Shown here piece by piece: positions 1-5,873 of a stretch of DNA of 11,077 bases. The DNA is taken from contig JASLQE010000043.1 in assembly GCA_030744635.1 (NCBI GenBank), positions 1 to 11,077 on the forward strand. The letters run 5' to 3'. Positions within the stretch are counted from its first letter, which is position 1, and every line of letters starts with the position of its first letter. The notes under the pieces are model-generated. The model saw nothing but the letters and a program-made list of their open reading frames with translations. It did not search any database and was not told the origin of the DNA. The DNA comes from Dehalococcoidia bacterium. Its GTDB lineage: Bacteria; Chloroflexota; Dehalococcoidia; JACVQG01; JAHKAY01. The translations under genes were made by a program, and so were the position numbers.

Positions 1-258
1 CACCCGGGCGGTGCAGGAGAGCACCCAGCCCTGCTCCATCTGCTCCTGGCTGAGGTGGGGGCTCTCCCGATGGCTGACATCCCCGGACAGCACCTGCACC
101 AGGCACCGCCCGCAACGGCCCTGGCCGCCGCAGGGGGTATCTATCAATAGCCCAGCCCTGGCGGCAGCGTCCACCAGCAGGGTGCCGGCGGCTACTGTGA
201 CCTCTTTCCCCTCCGGTTCAAAAGAAACCAGAAAAGCGGTCTTCTGTCTGGACGCCAA
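1..258 (-). CDS. acsV: RACo/AcsV-type [2Fe-2S] corrinoid-protein activator, N-terminal part (runs off left edge)
   Basis: 86 residues are visible and the frame is open to base 1. Residues 1-86 form a plant-type [2Fe-2S] ferredoxin domain. The cysteines are C43-x5-C49-x2-C52 (TPCGGQGRCGRC) and C82 (LSCTAR), the spacing seen in the N-terminal domain of RACo/AcsV proteins (DUF4445 C-terminal ASKHA ATPase). These proteins use ATP to reduce Co(II) back to Co(I) in the corrinoid iron-sulfur protein. The only usable start is TTG at 258: the frame has a stop at 298-300 and no ATG or GTG between. AGGA lies about 4 nt upstream of the TTG. It begins 7 bp after the acsC stop, so it is the next gene of the same operon, which supports the assignment. 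The ATPase part lies outside the window, so a different ferredoxin-domain protein cannot be fully excluded. Confidence 0.8.
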   Translation of the reverse strand, partial: MASRQKTAFLVSFEPEGKEVTVAAGTLLVDAAARAGLLIDTPCGGQGRCGRCLVQVLSGDVSHRESPHLSQEQMEQGWVLSCTARV

Positions 259-265
259 CCTATCC

Positions 266-1612
266 TTACCAGCTCTTTTTGAGGAAAGCGCCCAAGTCTA
301 CCGCATCCCGAGGCCCCACCAGGACCTCCCACCCTGATAGCTCTTCCTCCAACTCGCCCCTTAACACCGCTAAATGGCCGGGAATGATCACACGGTGATG
401 GTTGACCGACCCGGCGATGTTGAACTCCTTGGTGGCCTTGGCAATCCTCTCGGCGTCAAATTTACCCGCCGCCCAGGCGGTGAGCACCGATAGTCCCTCT
501 GTATCACAGACCATAAGCCAGGAGGGGAAGGCGGAGCCTTCCAGCTCACCGGCTACGGCGAAATAGGTGAGGGAGAAGTTGGTAGTGACGCACACCGGGC
601 TGTCCTCCTTGGGGTTGCCGATGGGGTAGAGCCCCGGCTGCATCTGGATGGGCTTCTGGGGGTCGGTGTAGATGTTCAGGCGCAGGGTGAGCAGCGGGTA
701 CATGGTGCTGGGGCTGAAGTGGTTCAGCACGATTATTCCGGCGTACTTGGCCACCTGCTGCCCGGCCAGCATGCTCTCTTCCTCATTGCTGTCTGTCCCT
801 TCGCCTGGGAAGGCGATGACGGGGAAGCCCAGGGGCCGGAAGTTTTCCTTAAGGGCCAGACGGCGTATCTGCGTAAGCTGGGTAAGGGACGATAGATAGT
901 CCCGGCCTCCGGGGTCCAGCACTATGTTCTCTACCCCGTTGCCGGTCACCTGCTCCACCAGCCCGGCCAGGCCTTCCAGCCCGTCCCCGGCGGCCACCGC
1001 TAGGGGGCAGCCATGGGCCTTGGCCAGCTCGGTCATATCCGACCAGTTGTCTGTGGTAGCGGCGTATATAAGGGGGCGCAGTGGGCCTGCTTTCTCCAAG
1101 GCCGTCTTCATGGCGTCCGGTTTGGTGGACATAAGCACCAACGGGGAGGGCGCTTTTTCCGCCACTGCTGCCACCAGCTTGGCAAAGGCGGCCGCATCAC
1201 CGCTATCGTTCTCAATGGCAAAGCCATCGACTGTGAACATCATGCCCACCCGTTCCACCTGGTAGCTGGCAACGGCCTCCACCTGTTTCAGGTTTTCCTC
1301 CAGGGGGGTGGAGTCCTTCAGCCGTATGACAAGTCCCGGGGGGTGATAGAAGGTCTTCTCGTGGCGGAACATAACCACCTCGCCACCGACCTCAATCTTC
1401 TTCTCGTCCGCCCCCACCGTCACAATCTGGATAGGTGGGCGGGCGGCTGACTCCAGGGCCAGCGTGGACTCCTCGCTCAGATCGGGGCAATCGGTGATGG
1501 CAATGGATTTCTGGGCCACCTTCATGGCGAAGGCCAGGCAGGTGGGGAAACCACATTTTTTACAGTTGGTCTTGGGCAAGAACTTGTAAATCTGAACTCC
1601 GGTCATTGACAT
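266..1612 (-). CDS. acsC: Corrinoid iron-sulfur protein, large (gamma) subunit
   Basis: 448 aa, close to the roughly 446 aa of characterised bacterial AcsC. It carries the cobamide that takes the methyl group from methyl-tetrahydrofolate and passes it to acetyl-CoA synthase. The N-terminal [4Fe-4S] domain is clear: C17, C20, C25 and C42 in TNCKKCGFPTC...TDCP. A TIM-barrel region follows. The last 45 residues or so (from NHHRVIIPGHLAVLRGELEE at 404) match the end of the C-terminal cobamide-binding domain. ATG 1612 was chosen because AAGGAG lies 8 nt upstream, overlapping the acsD stop; a second ATG at 1606 is less well placed. It starts 11 bp after acsD and is followed after 7 bp by the activator gene, so the three are co-transcribed. 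No truncation or missing ligand is seen. Confidence 0.96.
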   Translation of the reverse strand: MSMTGVQIYKFLPKTNCKKCGFPTCLAFAMKVAQKSIAITDCPDLSEESTLALESAARPPIQIVTVGADEKKIEVGGEVVMFRHEKTFYHPPGLVIRLKDSTPLEENLKQVEAVASYQVERVGMMFTVDGFAIENDSGDAAAFAKLVAAVAEKAPSPLVLMSTKPDAMKTALEKAGPLRPLIYAATTDNWSDMTELAKAHGCPLAVAAGDGLEGLAGLVEQVTGNGVENIVLDPGGRDYLSSLTQLTQIRRLALKENFRPLGFPVIAFPGEGTDSNEEESMLAGQQVAKYAGIIVLNHFSPSTMYPLLTLRLNIYTDPQKPIQMQPGLYPIGNPKEDSPVCVTTNFSLTYFAVAGELEGSAFPSWLMVCDTEGLSVLTAWAAGKFDAERIAKATKEFNIAGSVNHHRVIIPGHLAVLRGELEEELSGWEVLVGPRDAVDLGAFLKKSW

Positions 1613-1623
1613 GGCTGGTCTCC

Positions 1624-2568
1624 TTATCCCATTAGCCTGGTGATGGCGGACTGCACTTTCTCCACGGTGGAGGGGTGGCGCAGCACGATGATGTTGGCAC
1701 CGGACTGTAGCAGGCTGATAGCGGTCATCTCCTCCCAGCGCAGTGCCCGCTCCGCCAGGGGGCCCCAGGTATCGGGCACACCCTCACTGGTCTTGGCCTC
1801 CTTTTGCCGCCAGGCCTCCTCACCCACGGTGCATATCATGGGCATGGAGGTCATCTTGTCCCCACCCAGGGCGGCCAGCCGCAGCCGTTCCATCACCGAG
1901 TAGGTGTACTCCAGGCCGTACCCCAGGGCACCCGTGGTGGGGTCCATGAGGAGGGAGTCCTGCGACATACCCAGGTCACTGAGCAGGATGTTAAGCTGCT
2001 TGGCCAGATTGATTTCAATGGGGGTCTTGCCGATAGCCACATGGCCGTCGGCCAGGCAGGTAGCGCCGATGGTGCGGTAGTTCTTTTCCTCGCAGTTGCC
2101 CAGGGCCAGCCTCTGGCCCCTGCCGGCCTCCGAGGCTGCTACCAGCACCTCGTTGTCCTTCTCGGCCACCTCCGGTCCCAGGACAATCAAGGGCACATCC
2201 ACCGCCTCCAGCACGGAGCTTACCACCCGTTTGGCCTCCTCAGCGCCGGTGTTGCCCTCTTCGGGGTGGGCGGTCTTGAGACGCAGGGCGATAAGGTTGG
2301 CTCCAACCTCTACGGCCTTTTTGGCCCACGCAGCGGGGTTTTTGAGCACATCCCCCCAGGCCTGGAGCAGGGGTTCGGCCCAGTCACGGGGATCTCTGTC
2401 CAGTACTTCTACTGCCAGCACGGGGGGGTTAGGGATAGAGCCTTCGAAATGGAGGAAGGGAAGGGTGTTTTCACCACCTACCACCACCTCCTTGCGGCCC
2501 TGGCCTCCCAACCTCACCTCGTGTATTTTACCGGACCATTTCTCCACCGGTATCTCAACCGTAGGCAT
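1624..2568 (-). CDS. acsD: Corrinoid iron-sulfur protein, small (delta) subunit
   Basis: 314 aa, near the family length of about 310-325. It is the TIM-barrel partner of AcsC; together they form the methyl carrier between methyltransferase and acetyl-CoA synthase. Family hallmarks are VGANLIALRLKTAHPE (about 88-103), MDPTTGALGYGLEYTYS (208-224) and MPMICTVGEEAWRQKEAK (242-259). The start ATG is preceded by AAGGAGG only 3 nt away, a strong but tightly spaced ribosome site. Upstream, 26 nt beyond the start, lies the U-tract of an intrinsic terminator, leaving no room for a dedicated promoter between the two. Expression must therefore come from read-through from acsB or from a promoter inside acsB. 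acsC follows after 11 bp. Confidence 0.95.
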   Translation of the reverse strand: MPTVEIPVEKWSGKIHEVRLGGQGRKEVVVGGENTLPFLHFEGSIPNPPVLAVEVLDRDPRDWAEPLLQAWGDVLKNPAAWAKKAVEVGANLIALRLKTAHPEEGNTGAEEAKRVVSSVLEAVDVPLIVLGPEVAEKDNEVLVAASEAGRGQRLALGNCEEKNYRTIGATCLADGHVAIGKTPIEINLAKQLNILLSDLGMSQDSLLMDPTTGALGYGLEYTYSVMERLRLAALGGDKMTSMPMICTVGEEAWRQKEAKTSEGVPDTWGPLAERALRWEEMTAISLLQSGANIIVLRHPSTVEKVQSAITRLMG

Positions 2569-2594
2569 AACCCTCCTTAAACCAAGGCTTATTC

Positions 2595-2632
2595 AAAAAA
2601 ACAAGGGCCGGTTGGCGCCGACCCTTGTTTTT
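2595..2632 (-). terminator. Intrinsic terminator/attenuator between acsB and acsD
   Basis: On the minus strand the hairpin is CAAGGGTCGG-cgccaa-CCGGCCCTTG: ten pairs including one G-U, a 6-nt loop, and then seven T. Outside this, AAAAA and TTTTT extend the stem, so the element is also symmetrical enough to act on the plus strand. The acsB stop is 58 bp upstream and the acsD start 26 bp downstream. A weaker dyad, GGCAGT/ACTGCC (2633-2638 and 2658-2663), lies between it and the acsB stop. By sequence this is a textbook Rho-independent signal placed inside an apparent operon; whether it fully terminates is not known. Confidence 0.85.
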
Positions 2633-2689
2633 GGCAGTTATTTGAGGCTGAGCCGGGACTGCCGCACCTTCATGTATGCCCCCGATGTG

Positions 2690-4912
2690 CTACATCAAGG
2701 GGTCCATGGTCAGTGCTGGGTGCTCCTTCTGCTCCAGGAAAGTCATGAGCTCCTCGATGGTTGGGGCCGACTCACTGTCCCCTATCTTATCTATCAGGTC
2801 GGGCGCCCCGGACTTCTCGCTTGCCTCCTTCAGCTCCTCAGCAAGCTCTTCCTTCAGGTTCTTCGATAGCCATACTATCCGCTTGATGCCACCCTCGGCC
2901 AGGAGGAACTTGTTGCTGGTTATGTAATATTTGCCGTGTCCCATCATCCCCGGAGTCTGCAGGCCACCGCCCACCATACCCATGAGGGTGGTGAAGGTCA
3001 TGCCGCTGGGGGTCATGCCGTAGTCATCGCGGGAGACAATCATCACCCCGTTGGTCTCCGGTAGTATGACCATGACGCATTCGCAGCAGCCGCAGGTGGT
3101 CATGGGGGCATCCATCAGTGAGTAGATGGTCATGCGGTCCACGGCGCGGTTAGAGTTCTCAAATACAAACTGGTTGACGCCCTCCCACTCTCCCTTGACT
3201 GGGTCTATGGTAGCGCCTTTCAGTACGGGCTGGTTGGGGCCTCGGGGGTTAATCTCAAAGGAGGCCCGGCAGTCCAGCCAGTTGTAGGCTCCGCACAGCC
3301 CCACCCGCTCCGGGTTGATGACGCAGATGTGGTTGGGGGCGAAGGACTGGCACAGGCTGCAGCTATAATATGTGTCCACGGTTTCATCGCTGAGCCCGGC
3401 GATACGGGCGTTGCGTTCTCCGTACTCCCTGCGTGCCCCCTCAATCAGCTCCTCTACCTTGGCCTTCTCGGTGTGAATTGTTATCTCAACCTTGTCTACG
3501 ATGGCACCGAAGTGGTTGTGCAGGTTGGCGTGCAGGATATCCCCGATATGCTTGATGCGGAACCCCTTGTTAACGGCACCCTTGGAGAAGCGTATCCAGG
3601 TGATATCACGCTGGCCCATGTGCTGAATGCCCTCGGCCCCGTTGAGGAAATGGTGTATCTGCCTCTCTAAAACGGGCTCAAAGTCCTTTTGCATCTTGCG
3701 TCCAGCCACACCCACCATGATGGCCATGGGCACCCGGGCGCCCTCATCCACCTCGTCCACCTCCGGCCCTATCACGGTAATCTTGCCATCCTCCACATCG
3801 TCCATGTCCTTGAGTTGGAGGAATTCAAAGCAGATACCGCCCTTGCCGCCAAACTCCGCCCTCAGGCTATCCCGGCGCACAATTTCGCCCTCAAAGGCGG
3901 GGCCGTAGGCCACTGGGATGGGTACCTTGGCGATTTTAACTTTAATGCCCCGGATTTCAATGCACCGCTGTACCAGCCGTTCTGCTTTTTCCAGGTCGTT
4001 ATCGCCCGGGATATCGTCAAAAGGCATGCCGATTACATGTTCGTACTGGGTTACGCCGGTGGGCAGGATGTGCGGGACGGCCGTATCGGCCACGATGGGG
4101 AAGCCGTAGTTGATGGCCCCAGCACCGGTGGCGTAGTCCAGGTCGGTCACAGGGCCCAGCACCAGTCCGAAGGCGAAACAGCGGAACTTGTTGTAGAGAA
4201 GCATGGAGCGGGCATCGCCGGGCTTTACATTGCCGAAGCTGTAGGCTGCCCGGGTAGCATACCCCATGGCGTAGATGGTCGAAATGGTGTCGGAGCCGAA
4301 GGGCACGGTGTAGGTGTCATAGCCCAGCTCCACACCCTCCTCCAGCAACTGGTCCACCATAGAGCGTCCGTTTACATTGCCGGCGAGGAATACAAGCTGT
4401 CCGCGGGACTGTAGCTCCCGGACTATTTTGACCGCTACCTCGTTGCTCTTAGCAGCGCCGATGATGGCGGCAAAGCCGGGCATGCGGCCGTCTACCATGG
4501 CGATGCCCCAGGAGCGCATCTGCACATCGTCAATGGGGCCGTTGAAAGTAAACCCGTTGCGGGTCTCCGGCTGCTGCCCCAAGGCGAAGCGTATACCCTC
4601 TATGATTTCCTCGGCGAACAGGGTGGCCACGCCGGAGTCTAGGGTCTCCCCCAGGTAGGGCAGCCAGATGTTCTCTTTGGGAGGGGTGGGGAGGAGGGAC
4701 TTGGCGAAGTTAAGCGCGGGCACGAGGTCCGCTACTGTCTCCACTTTGTGGCCGGTGAAGCCGTAGATGACAGGAAGGTAGTAAGCGGTGTTGGGGAAAC
4801 CTATCTTGCCATCCGGCCCGAACTCCTTGAGGGCTTTCTGATATAGCGTCTCGGCCTCATTGAAAATATCGTTAGCGCCTTTGATGGCGGCCGTAGCGAT
4901 AAATCGGGACAT
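2690..4912 (-). CDS. acsB: Acetyl-CoA synthase (CODH/ACS complex ACS subunit, bacterial three-domain type)
   Basis: 740 aa (Moorella enzyme 729). It makes acetyl-CoA from a corrinoid-bound methyl, CO and CoA. It has the full bacterial layout: an N-terminal CODH-docking/CO-tunnel region, a middle domain and a C-terminal A-cluster domain. The [4Fe-4S] ligands are C518, C521, C530 and C540 (CSLCQSFAPNHIC then GLC), with the proximal/distal nickel motif C607-G-C609. All sit at a constant +12 offset from Moorella C506, C509, C518, C528, C595 and C597, and the gating Phe is F524. The end, HPALTMDPLM, matches the family C-terminus. The start has AAAGGAGG 9 nt upstream. It follows the YflT-like gene by 29 bp and shares its promoter. 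Odd points are extra cysteines C610 and C612 beside the CGC motif and C548 near the cluster. The N-terminal domain is complete although no acsA is in view. Confidence 0.98.
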   Translation of the reverse strand: MSRFIATAAIKGANDIFNEAETLYQKALKEFGPDGKIGFPNTAYYLPVIYGFTGHKVETVADLVPALNFAKSLLPTPPKENIWLPYLGETLDSGVATLFAEEIIEGIRFALGQQPETRNGFTFNGPIDDVQMRSWGIAMVDGRMPGFAAIIGAAKSNEVAVKIVRELQSRGQLVFLAGNVNGRSMVDQLLEEGVELGYDTYTVPFGSDTISTIYAMGYATRAAYSFGNVKPGDARSMLLYNKFRCFAFGLVLGPVTDLDYATGAGAINYGFPIVADTAVPHILPTGVTQYEHVIGMPFDDIPGDNDLEKAERLVQRCIEIRGIKVKIAKVPIPVAYGPAFEGEIVRRDSLRAEFGGKGGICFEFLQLKDMDDVEDGKITVIGPEVDEVDEGARVPMAIMVGVAGRKMQKDFEPVLERQIHHFLNGAEGIQHMGQRDITWIRFSKGAVNKGFRIKHIGDILHANLHNHFGAIVDKVEITIHTEKAKVEELIEGARREYGERNARIAGLSDETVDTYYSCSLCQSFAPNHICVINPERVGLCGAYNWLDCRASFEINPRGPNQPVLKGATIDPVKGEWEGVNQFVFENSNRAVDRMTIYSLMDAPMTTCGCCECVMVILPETNGVMIVSRDDYGMTPSGMTFTTLMGMVGGGLQTPGMMGHGKYYITSNKFLLAEGGIKRIVWLSKNLKEELAEELKEASEKSGAPDLIDKIGDSESAPTIEELMTFLEQKEHPALTMDPLM

Positions 4913-4941
4913 AGGACTACCCCTCCTTTCGGGCTACGGGA

Positions 4942-5427
4942 CTAATACCGGCGGAAGTCCCCGGTCATCTTAGCGTCTGCCGGGTCACTCTCTGTCATAC
5001 GGTTGGCCTGTATAAAGCCAGGGGTAACGGCCTTCTCAGAAGCCATGGTCTCCGTTTCACGGATGGCGCTGCGGGCCTTCTCCAGCTTCTGCTCCTCGCC
5101 GGTCACCCCAATCACCACCCCTCCGGTGAGGACACCGAACTGGTAGTAGTCCAAGCCGTCCTCGGCCACCCCCAGGTACTCCAGCAGAGCCGGCTCAACG
5201 GCACCATCCTTCATTTCCCGGGCCATCGGGCCGCTTACGGCCACGGGTACTCCGGACATGGTGCCCTGTGTGGTGGGTACGCCCTGAAGCTCGGTAATCT
5301 TGCTGAGCTCCTGTGGGCTGGCAACCAGACCCAACTCCTCGGGCGCAAAGCCGTTGCTCAGCAGCTGTTGCAGGGCTTTCCTGGCCCGGGGCAGGTCACG
5401 ATAAAGCTTAACCACGGCTTTAGCCAT
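4942..5427 (-). CDS. YflT/general-stress-protein-17M-like domain protein, first gene of the acs operon
   Basis: 161 aa, soluble, with no signal peptide or membrane segment. Residues 1-126 fit the YflT (GSP17M-like) fold: an opening strand and helix, AVVKLYRDLPRARKALQQLL then GFAPEELGLVA; a glycine/proline segment, GVPVAVSGPMA (59-69); LLEYLGVAEDGLDYYQFGVLT (81-101); and a closing strand, GGVVIGV. The tail (127-161) is polar and ends GDFRRY. The molecular function of this family is unknown; members are linked to stress. The start ATG has GGGGGAG about 4 nt upstream and a strong promoter at 5455-5484. acsB begins 29 bp downstream with its own ribosome site, so the two are almost certainly co-transcribed. 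That suggests a sensing, protective or assembly role for the acetyl-CoA synthase module, which is inference only. Confidence 0.8.
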   Translation of the reverse strand: MAKAVVKLYRDLPRARKALQQLLSNGFAPEELGLVASPQELSKITELQGVPTTQGTMSGVPVAVSGPMAREMKDGAVEPALLEYLGVAEDGLDYYQFGVLTGGVVIGVTGEEQKLEKARSAIRETETMASEKAVTPGFIQANRMTESDPADAKMTGDFRRY

Positions 5428-5451
5428 AAAGCTCCCCCCTTACGCAGTCTT

Positions 5452-5494
5452 CCCATTGTAGCATCGGCTGAGTGAGGGGGTCAAGTGAATCTAC
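5452..5494 (-). repeat. 43-bp promoter-bearing repeat, copy A
   Basis: This segment matches 5831-5873 in the same orientation, with about seven differences including two single-base indels. It spans from GTAGATTCAC upstream of the -35 to GGG just after the -10. The similarity covers the promoter boxes, the spacer (CCCTCA...GCCGATGC) and the flanks, which is more than two unrelated sigma-70 promoters would share. A local duplication or a conserved regulatory element is the likely source. Confidence 0.8.
5455..5484 (-). promoter_or_regulatory. Sigma-70-type promoter for the YflT-like/acsB operon
   Basis: On the minus strand: TTGACC (5479-5484), an 18-bp spacer, then TACAAT (5455-5460). TG one base before the -10 box gives an extended -10, TGCTACAAT. 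Expected transcription start is near 5448, leaving a leader of about 20 nt that contains the GGGGGAG ribosome site of the 161-aa gene. Each box has one mismatch to consensus. Confidence 0.8.
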
Positions 5495-5503
5495 AACTCA
5501 GCC
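5466..5503. promoter_or_regulatory. 8-bp inverted repeat straddling the -35 box (candidate operator)
   Basis: GGCTGAGT (5466-5473) and ACTCAGCC (5496-5503) are perfect inverted repeats separated by 22 bp, centred at about 5484.5, right at the -35 hexamer of the acs promoter. One arm lies in the spacer and the other upstream of the -35. The arms are not intact in promoter copy B (CTCAGTCGCC), so the dyad is specific to the acs promoter. A dimeric repressor or activator site is possible; no regulator gene is visible in the window. Confidence 0.4.
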
Positions 5504-5531
5504 TATTTACAGGACTCTCTCTTTCTACAGC

Positions 5532-5556
5532 TTCTCCCTCATGGCTTTCTACACCC
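5532..5556. repeat. 25-bp direct repeat, copy 1
   Basis: It matches 5809-5833 at 23 of 25 positions. On the minus strand both copies contain AAGCCATGAGGGAGAA. In this copy the ribosome-site GGAGG seen in the other copy has become TAGAA, and the ATG opens only a five-codon frame (MREKL), so it looks like a decayed duplicate. It is preceded on the minus strand by TGCTACA, echoing the -10 region that precedes copy 2. Confidence 0.7.
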
Positions 5557-5574
5557 ATCCGCTGATAGGTGTAG
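5549..5574. repeat. Hairpin just downstream of the 67-aa ORF
   Basis: CTACACC (5549-5555) and GGTGTAG (5568-5574) pair perfectly. An inner ATC/GAT adds three pairs across one mismatch around a CGCT loop. It starts 7 bp after the TGA of the 67-aa ORF on the minus strand. No T-run follows on either strand, so it is not a standard intrinsic terminator; it could be an mRNA 3' stabiliser or a pause site. Confidence 0.45.
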
Positions 5575-5581
5575 CAGATTC

Positions 5582-5785
5582 TCAGGGGTTCTCGGGCTCC
5601 ATCCAGGATTCTGGAATCAGGTCGAGTTGTTCTGAGAATTCCGGTATTACCCAATAGTGAGGCTCAGGATACTCCCTAGACATATGAAACAGGCTGTCTA
5701 TCTGCCCGTATTCCGCTCGCAGTTCCTCATCAATGGACGGCTCATCTTTAAACCGGATGCGGTCACCTCTCTGGAACTTCTGCAT
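5582..5785 (-). CDS. Small hypothetical protein (67 aa)
   Basis: I do not recognise a family. The product begins MQKFQRGDRIRFKDEPS and ends IPESWMEPENP. It is acidic, rich in Pro, Glu and aromatic residues, with no membrane segment. GDRIRFKDEP looks like the first strand and turn of a small SH3-like barrel, a weak guess. Support for reality: protein-like composition, a promoter and leader immediately upstream, and no better frame in the interval. The start ATG at 5785 has only a modest AAGGGG site 4 nt away, and no other start exists before an in-frame TGA at 5816-5818. A 10-codon ORF with a much better ribosome site ends one base before it. The original start may be at 5819 with a one-base frameshift in the A4G4 run. 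Its base composition looks more AT-rich than its neighbours. Confidence 0.55.
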   Translation of the reverse strand: MQKFQRGDRIRFKDEPSIDEELRAEYGQIDSLFHMSREYPEPHYWVIPEFSEQLDLIPESWMEPENP

Positions 5786-5786
5786 C

Positions 5787-5819
5787 TTACCCCTTTTCCC
5801 GCTCTGATTTCTCCCTCAT
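5787..5819 (-). CDS. Possible 10-codon leader ORF or frameshifted gene start (MREKSEREKG)
   Basis: ATG at 5819 is preceded by GGAGG with 5-nt spacing and lies 14 bp after the -10 box of promoter B, the same compact layout as the flavoprotein gene at 6131. It stops with TAA at 5787-5789, one base before the ATG of the 67-aa ORF. It is either a translated leader coupled to that ORF or the true N-terminus: loss of one base from the GGGG run would read MREKSEREKGKMQKFQRG and join the two into a 78-aa protein. Confidence 0.4.
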   Translation of the reverse strand: MREKSEREKG

Positions 5820-5833
5820 GGCTTCCTCCACCC
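5809..5833. repeat. 25-bp direct repeat, copy 2
   Basis: Partner of 5532-5556, 277 bp away in the same orientation. Here it directly follows promoter B on the minus strand and supplies the GGAGG and ATG of the leader ORF, so this copy looks like the functional one. Confidence 0.7.
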
Positions 5834-5873
5834 ACTGTAGCATCGGCGACTGAGGGGGTCAAAGTGGATGTAC
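5831..5873 (-). repeat. 43-bp promoter-bearing repeat, copy B
   Basis: Partner of 5452-5494. Shared core on the minus strand: TTGACCCCCTCA, then GCCGATGCTACA, then GTGGG or ATGGG. Together with the 25-bp repeat it suggests that the stretch between promoter A and promoter B arose by duplication followed by divergence. Confidence 0.8.
5834..5862 (-). promoter_or_regulatory. Sigma-70-type promoter for the leader ORF / 67-aa ORF
   Basis: On the minus strand: TTGACC (5857-5862), a 17-bp spacer, then TACAGT (5834-5839) with an extended TG. Transcription would start at about 5827, just ahead of the GGAGG at 5825. It may also feed into the acs operon downstream, since no intrinsic terminator lies between. 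Confidence 0.65.

Noticed and set aside
1804..2580. 258-aa open frame on the plus strand opposite acsD
   Set aside because: It is antisense to a clearly recognised gene, is rich in Gly, His and Gln as expected from GC-rich complement reading, and has no family features or ribosome site.
3689..4414. 241-aa open frame on the plus strand opposite acsB
   Set aside because: Shadow of the acsB codon pattern; the acsB frame has all catalytic motifs across this interval.
5549..5574. Intrinsic terminator after the 67-aa ORF
   Set aside because: The stem is present but no T-run follows on either strand, so it is listed only as a hairpin.
5472..5657. 61-aa plus-strand open frame in the intergenic region
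   Set aside because: Ser/Thr-rich composition, no ribosome site, and it crosses the acs promoter region and the 67-aa ORF on the other strand.
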